The position numbers and the translations under genes were made by a program. Shown in pieces: positions 1-12,900 of a stretch of DNA of 64,000 bases (the stretch's first letter is position 1; every line of letters starts with the position of its first letter). Source of the stretch: Branchiostoma floridae (taxonomy: Eukaryota > Chordata > Leptocardii > Amphioxiformes > Branchiostomatidae); assembly GCF_000003815.2 (NCBI RefSeq), contig NC_049991.1, positions 3,711,784-3,775,783 on the forward strand, in the 5' to 3' direction. Below the pieces are notes generated by a model, which worked only from the letters and a program-made list of their open reading frames with translations, did not search any database and had not been told where the DNA came from.

Positions 1-732
1 ACTCGAGTGGCTATATGGACTATTGCGCAATTCTGGCGATAGCTGTTACCGCTCTCTCCAAACCGCTTCTCACCCGACTTTGCAGAAGTATTCTCGAGAT
101 TGAGCGCGATTTGTACGACGCCACTTGGTAGAGAGGTGGCCAAGATTGTTTGCCAGACCATAGGATATATGAGACCGTGTATCGTTACCGTGCAGGGTGT
201 TTAGGCACGACTTTCGTGTGAGTACCCGATGCTGACGGGGCGTATGCATACGCCCTTCACCGATAGGGCGAGCCTTTGAAGTAAAGACTGGGAAGGAGTT
301 GTGAAACGCCACTTGGCAGAAAGGTGGCCCAAAATGTGTCATTGAGAATAGGCTATTTCATGTTCCGTGGCGCGACCGTTATTGTTGCTTTCTGAACGAT
401 TTTCGTGTCGACTACGTGAAATTCGGGTTGACGGCGGCCATTGGGGGTTAAGCAGAAGGGCGGGGGGCAAGCAGAAGTACACCGGGGGCCAAGAAGAAGG
501 ACGGGGGCACAGCAGAAGTACAGCGGGGGTTAAGGAGAAGTCCGGGGGAAAAGGAGAACGGGTAGGGGGAAAAGCAGAAGGAGTTAGGTGGGGGTGAAGA
601 TGGGTCCAACAGAGGAATATATGCAACAATCCCATGATGCTTAGCGCGTATTCTTCCAGGGAGCTATATATGAAATCCAAGATGGCCGACATCTGAATAC
701 CGTATCAGAAAGCCATATGTAATTACACTTCT
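1..732. other. No gene seen; small repeats
   Basis: No exon with domain similarity was found. A motif CGCCACTTGG followed by AGAGGTGGCC or AAAGGTGGCC occurs at about 118 and 305. A purine-rich minisatellite lies at 440-598. Further exons of the mosaic gene could lie to the left. Confidence 0.5.
440..598 (+). repeat. Purine-rich GGGGG minisatellite
   Basis: Imperfect units of about 19-22 bases built on AGCAGAAGTACACCGGGGGC with drifting copies. One strand is nearly all purine with G-runs of 4-7. Confidence 0.7.
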
Positions 733-995
733 TTAGAACAGTATTTTCTTACCGACTCTGATGAAGACTTGTCCAATGGCACTCACTCCCCACACCACGT
801 TGTACCCCACGCTGATGCTGACCAGGGAGCCCGTGACCTGGACCCAGCCTGTTCCAACGGAGCCTGTGCCTCCATACGTGCCGCTGCGGTACCAGATCGT
901 GCCGCTAGATGTCACTCCCCACACCCCACAGTGCCCGATTGATACGTACGAAAGGCCGCGTATTGGTGATCCTCTCACCTGCGCCCACCCCGTAC
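733..995 (-). CDS. Mosaic gene exon 18: two tectonin repeats, possible C-terminus
   Basis: After acceptor ATGTAG it reads two tectonin repeats ([10 protein letters not shown] with [25 protein letters not shown] with [16 protein letters not shown]). The frame then runs into KKILF and TAA at 735-733. However GTCG|GTAAGA at 753-748 copies the donor of exon 16 and would give another phase 1-1 exon of exactly 81 codons. The stop may therefore be intronic and the gene may extend beyond the window. Confidence 0.85.
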
Positions 996-3900
996 CTACA
1001 TGTACAATTATGAACGGTACAACGTGTCTTAAACGTTACTGTCACATCATGTACTAGCAATTAAGCGTCAGAGACAAGTGTCAATAAAACTCTCATTGAA
1101 GCATTCAGACAATTTGTGACAATCAAGTCAATGTAAATCTACGCATACGCAAATCTACGTGCACAAAAGACCCCCTGCAAGCTACGACGCTACAGTCTAA
1201 GTCTCAAACATCATATCCAACGCCTTGTCCACAATAACCTGTCAACGTTTTAGATGTGCTTTTCCGGAAAACAGAAAAACAACTCAGGTTTACCGTAGAA
1301 GAAATCAGAGAAACTAGTGACAGATATGGCAAGAAGATGGCTCAGACGTGCCCTGAAAATGGAAGAAAACAGTGGAAGTCACCACGTGGAAGAAAACCAG
1401 GGGAGGACAAGGTTGACATAAAGATCAAATTAAATGTAATGAAATTACATTAAGCTTCTGGTACAGAGTAAAGAGAGAAACACAACACTGAGATAGATGG
1501 AAAAAGACGACCCGATGTGCCTTAAAGGCACGGGATGAACTTAGGTATTAAGGCAAGGTGTTAACTAAATATGTTCTGTGTAATATCAAAATTTACAACA
1601 CACGCACCTGATTGCCTTGCTGCGGTTACCCCAGTCCTGTAGTAGACTGTACCGGTAGTTGTAGCTCCCCAGACGTAGTTTCCTGACACGCAGACTGACT
1701 TCAGGGCCCTGCCCCTGATCTGTGTCCAACGTGTGCCCTGTGGACGCTGGGCCGTGATACCTGGTAGACACAGTGTTATAGCAAGTATTTATTAGTTACG
1801 ATTTTTCATCAACGGATTCAGACTAAGAAACAAGTAGCTGCAGCTCCAACAAAGATTGCTAGAGGGCAATCGTGGCTGTAATATCATTATAACTTATCAA
1901 ATAAGATTTATAAACGCCAGGCTGTGATGCACGGTAAACACAGCGTTATCGCAAGGGCCCCGAGACCTTTTTTTTTTCAAATCTCACAGTTAAAATCAAT
2001 CCGGGACCCAGCAAAAAATAGGTGACATGACCTAATCATACAGAGCGTTACCCCTGCGATAGCCGGCAGTCCATCGATTTTAGAGCCCGGCTAGGGCTAC
2101 ATCTTCGACGAACACTGGCTCCATTGCGACCGTAGTATACGCAACGTGAACAGTAGTACTTACCGATTCGCACATAGACCCTGTACCTAGCGGTAACGCC
2201 CCACACGATGCCCTGGCCGGAACTGATCTGCACAAGCCTGACGGCGCCGGTTACTGTCAGCCACCCCGTCCCGGGGACCCGCTCGTTGCCGTACGTGCCC
2301 ACTCGGTAGTAGACCACTCCGGCGGAGTTCACGCCCCAAACGCCGCAAAATCCGATGGACACGAACGACAAAGACCCTTCTACTGTGCCCCAGCCCGTTC
2401 CTGTGGTAAAAAGAAACATGAACTTCTGACAACAAAAGACACGCACCCAAAAGGTTCCTTTAAAAAGCAAAAGTGTCTATAATGAATTTAGGTTAGTTTA
2501 GTCACTTCAGTGTCACCAATACTTCTTATATGAGAAATCGTAGAGAAGCAAGCACAACTTTAGAACGCCAAGAAATATATGATCACACTGCTTGTTCTAA
2601 ATTGAGTGACAGAGATTGAAAGTAGATTTTTTTGTATTTACTCTGCATGTGTCTGCAATACATAAAATGCGTACAGTCGAGATTATGCAATTTCCGTACT
2701 TACCGCCAATTTCAACGGGAACTTCTCCACCTAATTAAATATAAAACAGAAAAAGCGAATTACTTCAAGTTGTGATCTATCCGATGACAAAAACGTTGCT
2801 GATTTAAAGCGTTAAGTCTAGGGAAAAGACATCATCAACATAATTTTTATTAGTTTCCATTATGTCATATCAGAAACACATACGATTGAAATGCAAATGC
2901 ATGAACTCGTATGATTGACTGTTTATTGTTTTTCAGTGAATTAAATGTCCTAGTGATTAAACGTACCTGTCTGCTGCTCACACTGTATACGTCTGGTTGG
3001 CAGACATGTACAAATCTCGTTTCCTGATTTCCAGACTTCGTTTTTCTGGTAAAAGAAAAAGAACGGAAAGACAACACAATGCCTTTTAACCTTATCATTT
3101 CTTGTTGTTTTTTCAGTGGGTTTACATAATCGTGTTTATGCATATTAGCAAGGCATTCGCTTCGCTCACTCAGTGGCTTATTCGGTGGTAATGGTCTGGT
3201 GTTATATCACCTTAAACACATCGGGGCAGGTCATTAAACTTTGATTATAGTATGACAACAAACAAATATCCAAATAACCAAAACACACACTGCAACTGCC
3301 TACAATTTGTATTGATAAAAGTAAGAAGCAACCGAGTAAAATAGTTGCTTAAAATTTGCAATCATTTATAGTATTTAAAATTCGCCAAACCTCATAGAGA
3401 TTTCCGTCCTTAGAGCACCCACAGCTGCTTAAAGGCACGCAGTGGGCACCGCTGAGCACATAACCGTTATCACAGACACACGACTCCACGCAGTTCTTCG
3501 TACAGGGCCTCGGACCGGAGTCTGCGCATGTGCGGGGACAGGGAGTGGCACACTGGGAGTAGTGACTGTGAGGTGGACACGGCACCGCTGTGGAAAACAA
3601 GAAGAATGGATTAGTAGACCCCTTTATAAAGTCTTAATCTGCTCTCGCGAGAGCACTATCAGGCGTGAACGCCCGTGATTTTGGCGGGCCAACCTGTATA
3701 CGTGAGGGTTAAACATTTAAGCAACCTCTACTTGTCATAAGGTATACTTTTAGCTTTAAGCCTTTTGGCGTAACGGTTTAGCGTCTGGGTTGGTGATCTG
3801 GTGGCCAGAATTCAGTGCGGGTTCGAATCCCGGGAATTAGATGGTGTTCTTCCTGTTTCTTTCTTACTTTGGTTCCCACGATCTATAATGAAAAAAAAAA

Positions 3901-6900
3901 TTGCAAGAGTATTGTTTTACGTATTTTCTAAAGCATGGTCACTACTCGAGTACGGACCACAGAAGCCGCTCCTCCTCCACTGTTTTGGTTTCCCTCCCGC
4001 TGACACGCATGCGTCAGCGTACGCCTGTAAGTTCTGACACAGCACCAGCTGGTCGCCCCGGTACGCCGCCATGTCGAACACGCACGTCTCGACGAACTCC
4101 GACGGACTCACGATGGAGTGACAAGTCTGAAGAACAGCAAATTGAAAACATCATGCCTCCGTCAAGTACTAGTATCTACAGTGTTTGCGATTTTTATGTG
4201 AAAATGTAGCACAATCATTTTCATTTGACACACAACTTCCCCCCGTTTCCAGGCCATCTGCCAATTTTCCCGTTTCTGCATTCTTGACAGGGTATCCAAT
4301 TACAACTCAACTCGGGAACAAACTTGGACCCGAGCCAGCGGGAAAAAACCTGAACATATACCAAGACTAACAAACAAATAACACTTACTGCATACCTAAG
4401 TTTTCACGGAGGCTGTCATGAAATCGACAAGTTTATCAGTAAATCAACGGAAAACTGCTGATGCTGAAATAATGTCATTTGGACCCCATGTAACATTTCT
4501 TTGTTTAAAACTATGAAGGGGCCTAGGGATAGTTGCTTTTAGTTTGAAAAAATAATTTTACTGGATAATGCAATAGACTCAGATGCGTATGAACACACAG
4601 GAACTCTTATAAGGGACAAAATACCGTGGCTATTATTACATTGATATGATGTCCTGACTTGATACGGCCGGTCGACAAATACTAAGCGACTGATATACAT
4701 GTAGAAGTTTCTATAGCGGCTAACGTACCCTAAACGGTCCGTTTACAGCATTAAGCAGTCCACACTTGCTCGGATGCAGGTATATCTGCCGATCACCCGG
4801 GGGGATGTCGTTAGAGTCAAAATTGTCCTGAGGTGTTGTGTCCGGGCAGCTGGAGCAGAAAGATTTCACAAGAAGTGTAGGATCGATAACAATATGGGGA
4901 GGGGGTGAAGGGTACCACCATTAACTATTACTCTTACTCAAATACCGAGACGGGGAGCGCCACAGGCTTCCTTCCATGTACATTTTGCACGTTTACAAGA
5001 GTCACGTGATGTGACCTGACTGCGTCATCATTCCAGAGTAGAAGAGACCTTTAGTCAGACAAATGTTCAGTAACTTTCAGCTTCCTGGAGCTGACTCTAA
5101 AAAAATCTAAATACCGTTTCAATGATATCAATATCTTAGAAAACCAAGATAGGTTGAAGTCATACGTGTCGTCATCAGGAGCGATCCAACTGTTGCCGTA
5201 CAGAAGGGAGGTGGAAGCGACCTGTCCTCCAGGGAAGAGGTTGTCGTCGTTCGGCTGGCCGTTGTAGTTTCCGCACATTCCACTCAGCTGGAACGTAAAA
5301 TTATTTTAGTAATAGTGTATGGTACAGACTACAGACTTCATAGTTGTCTTCAATGCAACCGGATACAGACCCTGGCAATCTGATTCCGTTGAGGATTTGT
5401 AATGTAAGACGTCTTTGGAAGACTAAAGTAAATCCACACCTCCTAGCGCGAAAGGATTATCCTTCCCCTCGTAACCAACCTATATGAAGTTTTGCTATGA
5501 TTTCGCTAGGCATAAGCATAGTGTCAGCCCACGTGTATTTTTATGTGGAGGACCACAGGAAGAATATCTAAGAATATTGTTACCCTAAATGTGGACCCAA
5601 TTAACGTCAAGTCAGATTCGGAAGTCAGATTCGGAAGAAAGAGCAAAACTGCACAATCACTGCAAATCTCTTTTTATCTGATGAATCTAATAATTGTACA
5701 AGTCGCAATTTCAGCGACAACACTGCAATTTCCAATTAATAATGTCATCTGGACATCTTAGAGTCCATTCCAAGACACCATGAGGGTTTTTAGGCGACAT
5801 TTATAATTAGTCTGAATTATTTTGAATAAAAGAATATCTGAGCCACAATAATTAAATTATTTTCAAAAAATTGACTAAGAAAATACTCATTTATTTGAAT
5901 TTCTTTGAATATTTTAGAAATATTTTGAAAGAAACTGTACAAAAATATCTTTATTTAGAATAATTGTGAAACCTCTCTGTGATTATTTCACATTTACAAA
6001 TATTTACAAAAAATGGTAAACCTGGCCAAATGGTAAAATTAGTTTATTGCCCCCATAAAAGTAAGCCCTATTGTTGCATCTGTCTATTTTTAGATTTCAC
6101 TGCTGGGTACTGGTGGATCCTTTGTGGTGGGCCATTGTTGCATGGCACCCAACCATACTTTGCAAGGATGTGTGAATTGCTATCTTCCCAGCCCACCGAA
6201 CCATTTACAAAAAATGGTAGAAAATGGTAGAAAATGGTAAATAATGGTAGAATGCTGTTATCATTATTTAGAAACCATTAGAAGTATCCAATTCCACACC
6301 ATGAATATTTCCAAAGTTTTACAGGACCAGGGAAATATTCATAAAAGTGAAACAGTGTTAAAAATATTTCTGAAGTATCAAATGTCCTAAACATATAATT
6401 ACAAAACTTTAAAATCAATTCTAAACAATGGCAACAAACATCCGCATGGTGTCTTGGAATGGACTCTACATTTGATTGGTATCGTGTCTGAGAATGTAAC
6501 TTCTTTCATGACGATGGTCAGATTTCTACCAGAATAACTGAATTGGCTATTATAGGGAGAATAATTTTCGAGTGGAGTTTTGCTACCAGAGGAGTTGGTC
6601 GGCAATCGGGAACATAAAACTAAGCGTGGATTGACTTCCCTGTCAAATTTCCCAATTTTTTCTTTTGCCGATTTCTACGGTACGATCTCCGTACCCGCGT
6701 AGGAAGGCTTGGTGGGGGCTAGTCAAGTGATGATCTCGTAGTGCGAGCTTCATGTAGTCCAAACTCCTGCCTGTAGCCTACCTTTCCTTTGTAGGAGGCG
6801 GGAACGTTGATCTCCACTTTGTGGTTCCCGTCGTACGTGAGTGAGAAGCAGCGGTCAGTCTCGATCAGCACATTCAAACCGCTGATGGAGATGTAGACCT

Positions 6901-9900
6901 TGCGGTTCAGGCAGACAGGGAGGCTTCGGCGGTATCCGTTCACCTAGGGAAAGGTATGGAGAAATTGTACATTTTACTATACAGTCAAACCTGGCGGAGA
7001 AACCATCTGGTGCAGGCAACCACCTAGGAAAGGCAACCACCTGGGACACGCAATCACCTGTTACAGGCAACCGCCTGGCATAGGCAACCGCCTGGCGCAG
7101 ACAACCACCTGGCACAGGCTACAACGGACACAGGCAACCAACTGGCAAAAGCAACCGCCTGGAGCAGGCAACCACCTTGGACACGCAATCACCTGTTACA
7201 GGCAACTGCATGGCATAGGCAATCAGCTGGCGCAGACATCCACCTGGCACAGGCCACAACGGACACAGGCAACCACCTGACGCAGACAACCACCTGGTAC
7301 CGGCAACCACCTGGCACCTACGCAACCACCTCTTTTAGTCCATTGAGTGGTTGATGAGACCAGCTTTGACTGCAATCTATTAGGGGTATTATCAAATACT
7401 GTTATAGATTTGCTAAGTCAGGTTGTCAAAGGTTTTTCATCTATCTTAAATACTCTTTGATGAACTAAACGGTGTGTTGAACTTACCAGGACCTCTCTCC
7501 CGTCCCCGCTGCGAATCTGGATCTTGTACCCGTACACGGTCACCTCCACACGGTCGCAGAAGGTCACCCGCTGGCTATGACCGGGACGGTGGACGTTACG
7601 GACTGCCACCGTGAAGTCGGCGTGGCGCACTAGGACGTACTTGCACGTTCCTTGGAAGTCGTGACGACGGTTGTCGAACGTCATGTAGTGAGGATCACCC
7701 CATGCCAAGCACGTACCCGCTACAAGTAACAAGGATAATGTTTGATAAAGAAGAACGTATTGTTATAAGCTGATGATTATGATATTGGACTACATGTACA
7801 CCAAGCTCCGATTCAAAACCATGTTTCACTCCCTGGTCACCTTAGGATTTCTGTATGGCCGTGAGTCCTGGATACTAATACTGGGGACATGAAGACAGGG
7901 ATGAAATGCTGCTTCCGGAAGATTCTTGGGAGCATCTCACATGTTACACATAAGGAATAGAGTTAAGCAAAATGTCTGTTCTTACGAAGACATTCTACCC
8001 AAATTGAATAAGAAAAAGAATTAACTGAAGCTGCCCGGCCCCGTGTCATAGTCATTGCGGTTAGCTGACACTATAATGTAGGGAACCATCCATTGAGTAA
8101 GAAATGGGGTAGGCAACTGAAAAGATTCGAGGATTGACAAGGATGAGACTAAGGGCAGTATCTCACTGAACTTGAGGCACCGGTGCGGCACTGTGGGGTT
8201 CGAAGATTACTCAACGGATTTCAGAGATAAAGAGTGAATTTTCTTACGTTTTGTGTATTTTGTTGTCTTCTAAGTCATACTTTTACGTATGAAGCAATAT
8301 CTAAACCTCCCCCAAAAAATTGGGAAAATAATAAGACATGTGCCGCAGTGAATGAACCCCACAGTGCGGCAACGGTGCCCCAAGTGCAGCGAGATACCAC
8401 CTTAAGAGATATGGGGTAAGAGAGAAAAATAGAGTGAGTGACAGATAGATAAATGTAAACCAAGTAACATCTATCATACCAAGTACCATCGCATTACAAT
8501 ACAAAGCTTGACTAAACAAAAAAATTATTTATTATTGTATTGGTGTCATTGAGTCCGATGAAGGTACGGAATAGATTCGAAGGTAAAAAAGAGAAGCATC
8601 CTACGTGATGGTGTCTGACACGACAGCTGACCCAGGCATACATGGTTGATAGGTTCTGTGAAAGATAAGTAATACTCAAAATACTAAAAACAAATTATAC
8701 GACGGTTTTCTGTAATCATTGGAGCTCCGCCGCAGTGGCATAACTAGTCGATAGGAGGCCTATAATCGAACTTGGCCTTCCTTACTTTCGTCCTCTACTA
8801 AATACCAGAAGTATTCATCCACAGCTTCTTGAGTTAAATTGACCACAAACAAAACACATACAAACACTTCAGTACCATAGGAACTATTTGGCAAAGATAT
8901 TGAGTCGTAGAACTCTAGATATGATTAGTTTGGTAAAATGCTAATGGTTTTGATTAGTTTAATCAAATTCAGACAGATTCTCAAGTATCATTCAGACATT
9001 TTTAAACTTATGAACGGTGAACGGTGATTGGCCTACCTGGAGGATTTCCATCGCACCCGGCGTTCTGACTGTCTCCTGAAAACCACAGAAAACCCTCAAT
9101 TAGAAATATGTATGAGGACGTAGTTTGTAAAAATAACTTATTTGCTTCGGCATGACACGCCATTTTACTTGGGAACTAGGGAATGTACTCCAGTCATGAA
9201 CAGGGACGAGGGGGATACAGACTAAGTCACGTGGGGGACCGCATCCCTGCTATAGCACTACCCTGGCCCTGAAGCGATTGACGGACATATAACTGAGCTT
9301 GGCCTCCCTACCATGGTCCTCAATTTGCCATGAAGAGTTCTGTGGTTGACAGTTGCATACTAGTCCATAAAAGGTCCTCTGACCCAGCAGATTACAAGTT
9401 ATGACAAATCTAAGTTTAAGTTTCATCTCGCTAAGATGTGATCAGAATTGGAAAAGAGTGACCCATGTGACCTCATGCATGGGATACCCTGTGGCTCCCG
9501 GGACACATTCGAGTACGGCCGGGCCCCGGGTTCATATGAAGTCGGACTTAAAATCATTCCGGGACCTGGTAACAAATTGACGCCGTGTTTCATCAAAAAG
9601 TCGGCAAGTTGATTCCCTACCTCGCCCCCCTTTAGCGATTTCGCCCCCCCCAATAAAAACGGGTTTACATGACATTTTAGAAGTTGATTTGTATAAATCA
9701 CAAAATGCAGTTTCAGAATGATATAAGTAGACGAGTTTGATACATAACTCCATTCATAGTATCAATATTAACGTAATTACATGGTAATAAGATAGTTGAA
9801 CTTGTTTCAGACAAGGAGGGTTGGGTCCCTTGTATTCCCATTATCGCATATACCTGAGTCTTGACATAAGATGTACTTAGGAACTGATGCATTCACTCGT

Positions 9901-12900
9901 GTTTCTTAAGACTCGTACTTTACCAGTGTTTGTGTAGCATTTAGCAACAGCTATATCAACTTGCGCGTAGATAGTGTTTATAATGAGAAACTATTATTCA
10001 CGTGTGTTTTTGTTAGTGCTTTGGAAATGTTTCGAGCACAAGAATTAAGAAAACACTGTGACAAATTGAAAACATATAGCTGACGTATTCCGTACCATAG
10101 ACGGTGTTGATTTATACGTTCGCAGTAGCACTGTTTTTATGCCACCTCAGCTGCAAAAATTGTCTTTTTCATTTCAATGTCATGTTTGCACCGAAAAATA
10201 TAGTATCGACTTTCGAGGTATGGCATCTTACGGTACGGTAATAAGGTGCCATATAGGTACCAGGTAACACACCGTATACGTTACTCCCCAGGTGCAGTAT
10301 AGTACCAGTTAGCGCACCTGTAATATGTAGTAACCAGCTGCTCTTGGGGGGGGGGGGGCGAAAACCCTAAAGGGGGGCGAAAACGCTAGTGATCCCGCCC
10401 CCCGGGGGGGCAAGATCGCTGTCCCACCGGCACACATTCGAGTACGGCCGGGCCCCGGGTTCACTTAAAGTCTGACTTAAAATCATTCCGGGACCTGGTA
10501 ACAAATTCACGCCGGGGTCTATCCAAAGGTCGGCAGGGTTACTCCTGTCCAGGTTGCAATGTATCAAAAAATCATATTCTACTTTCAAAGACTTTCTAAT
10601 AGACGCTCAAGTAAGTTTAACAACTGCTTACACTTAACATCAGCTGCAGTTTATGGTCTTCCTCTTCTCAGCATAAATGTGAAAGGACTTACCTGTTTGA
10701 CAGATGAAGTATTTTCTCGCATTGCAGCTATTATCGTTCCACCTCAAACCTTCGTTGGGTAACAGGTGGACACAGTCTTCGTTACCTCTGTTGTTGGGTT
10801 CCCCAGGGTACCAGTTCTTGTAGCTACAACTGCTCAACGGTACACCGTCAGACCAGTGCCAGCCACCCTCATGCTGTTTAAGAAGAGAAATTATGTTTTA
10901 TCATGACTGTGCTGTTATATCGATAATATTTTGTGTTTTTTTTGTATATGTAGCCTCGTAGTACTATTGTCTACATAGCTAGTAGTTTTTATTTGTTGCC
11001 ATACAGTGTACCTTGTACTATTGTTGAGCAATAAGTTCATTCGTGCATATCGTAGAAATTATCATTATTTTGCCTTACTTATAAATGGTATTGTAAGACT
11101 AACTACTTTTTAAAGTAAAAGGTGGTAAAGATATTTTCAAGTTATAACAAGTGTAAGACTCAGCACTGGAAATCAAGTTTAGAAACAATCTTCAGCACAA
11201 GAAACGAGTGCCGAAACACGAGAGCTAACCCTAACCCTAACCCTAACCCTAACCCTAACCCTAACCCTAACCCTTACCCTAACCCTAACCCTAACCCTTA
11301 CCCTAACCCTTACCCTAACCCTAACCCTAACCCTTAGCCTAAGCCTAACCCTAACCCTAACCCTAACCCTAACCCTAACCCTAACCCTAACCCTAACCCT
11401 ATCCCTATCCCTAATCCTAACCCTAATCCTAACCCTAACTCTAACCTATTCAGGCCGATCTTATAGTCGTTCCTACTGTCCACCAGTCTTGTAACAACGG
11501 CAACTATGTGACAAGACTAACCCTAACCCTAACCCCTGACTCCTAACCCTAACCCCAACCCGAACACTGTACATATCCTGACCACGTACGTTAATGTCAT
11601 TCAGACCGATCCAATAGCCATTCCTACTGTCCACCAGTCTTGAAACAGCGGCAGCGATGGCAGGTGTTTTCAAATCAGCAAGATGTCCGCCGTCCTGTTG
11701 GCACCGCCTCTGGGCCTCGGAGTATGTCTTCGCTTCGTTGTACACTCTGTAGCGTGTATTTGTCGTAGTGGTTCCCCCGTCCCCACCTAGTAAGGCAAGC
11801 AACATCAACAAATTAAGACCACACCCTTCATTGTAATGGCATTGCTAGTATAAGCTCTTTCGCAGACTTTACTAGGCATGTGCAGCGACAGGAGTTCTGT
11901 CAAACAGGAAGGTCCAAAACTTGTAAACATTCTGCCATTCTGTAGGCGCCATTACGTTCCGGACATTGTTACGTAAATCAAAACAATGGTCGAGACAAGA
12001 CTGCGAACATGTTTACGTTTCATTCGACTTTACCGTTGAAATATATTACTTACAATTCTAGTCACCCGCAAAATACCTCATTCTTTATTTGTCGCGGGTA
12101 CACCTACTAAGAATGTAAAGTACAGAGGCGTTGGCAGCAAAATTAGTGTGTGTGTGTGGGGGGGGGGGGGGGGCTTGTTACTGTACCACAACCGGTAGAT
12201 TTCTAGCGAGGACACGATAAGTCGATTCTTTCACATGATGAGTAACAAATTAGCACTGATCTGGTGCCAACCATTTTTGAACTCGACCTTCCTTTTCGCA
12301 ACCGCTACTTAAATACCGAATATCACGAAAATCCATACTCTGCTTCTCGAGTTATATGCTGTTGACCTACATATAGAGACACAACAGCCGGCCATTACCG
12401 AAAATGTAAACTTGGCGAAGGTAATGGTATTGCATCATTTCAATCCAATGCAACCTTTTCCCCCATATCCCCACGTTGTTCCAAAATATCTGCCAACTAA
12501 TTGCATCTAAATTATTACTAAGACATTCCTCGGCTAAATGTCTAATCTTACTAATAAGCGTTCAAACATACCTGCATTGGGGCAGAACCTCCAAAGTCCA
12601 GTACTCCCCCACCCAGTGGTATATCCGGCATAGTTGATGGGCAGGGGGTCGGGGTCTGTCCACTGCATGAACGACTGGGTTTCGCCACCCCTCCCAACAG
12701 CAATGGTTCCGTCTGGGGACCAGGTGATCCAGAACTTTCTGTACTCTGTCTTGGAGTTGATTCCTGTAGGCAAAGACAGAATTAAAACAATAAAATTGGA
12801 GATCCCATACCTCCGTGCAATATTTTAAGAGTTTGTAGATATCTTGTCAAAATATAACAGTCATGCCCATTCTACTAGTTTCATCATGATGTTTCTGACC

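Noticed and set aside
339-692. 117-codon minus-strand frame rich in Pro and Ser
   Set aside because: It translates the purine-rich minisatellite and has no splice or domain support.
7000-7330. CRISPR-like regular repeats
   Set aside because: Units are contiguous, imperfect, without spacers, and in an animal intron; it is a minisatellite.
11122-11337. Asn-Pro repeat peptide
   Set aside because: It is the translation of CCCTAA telomeric repeat.
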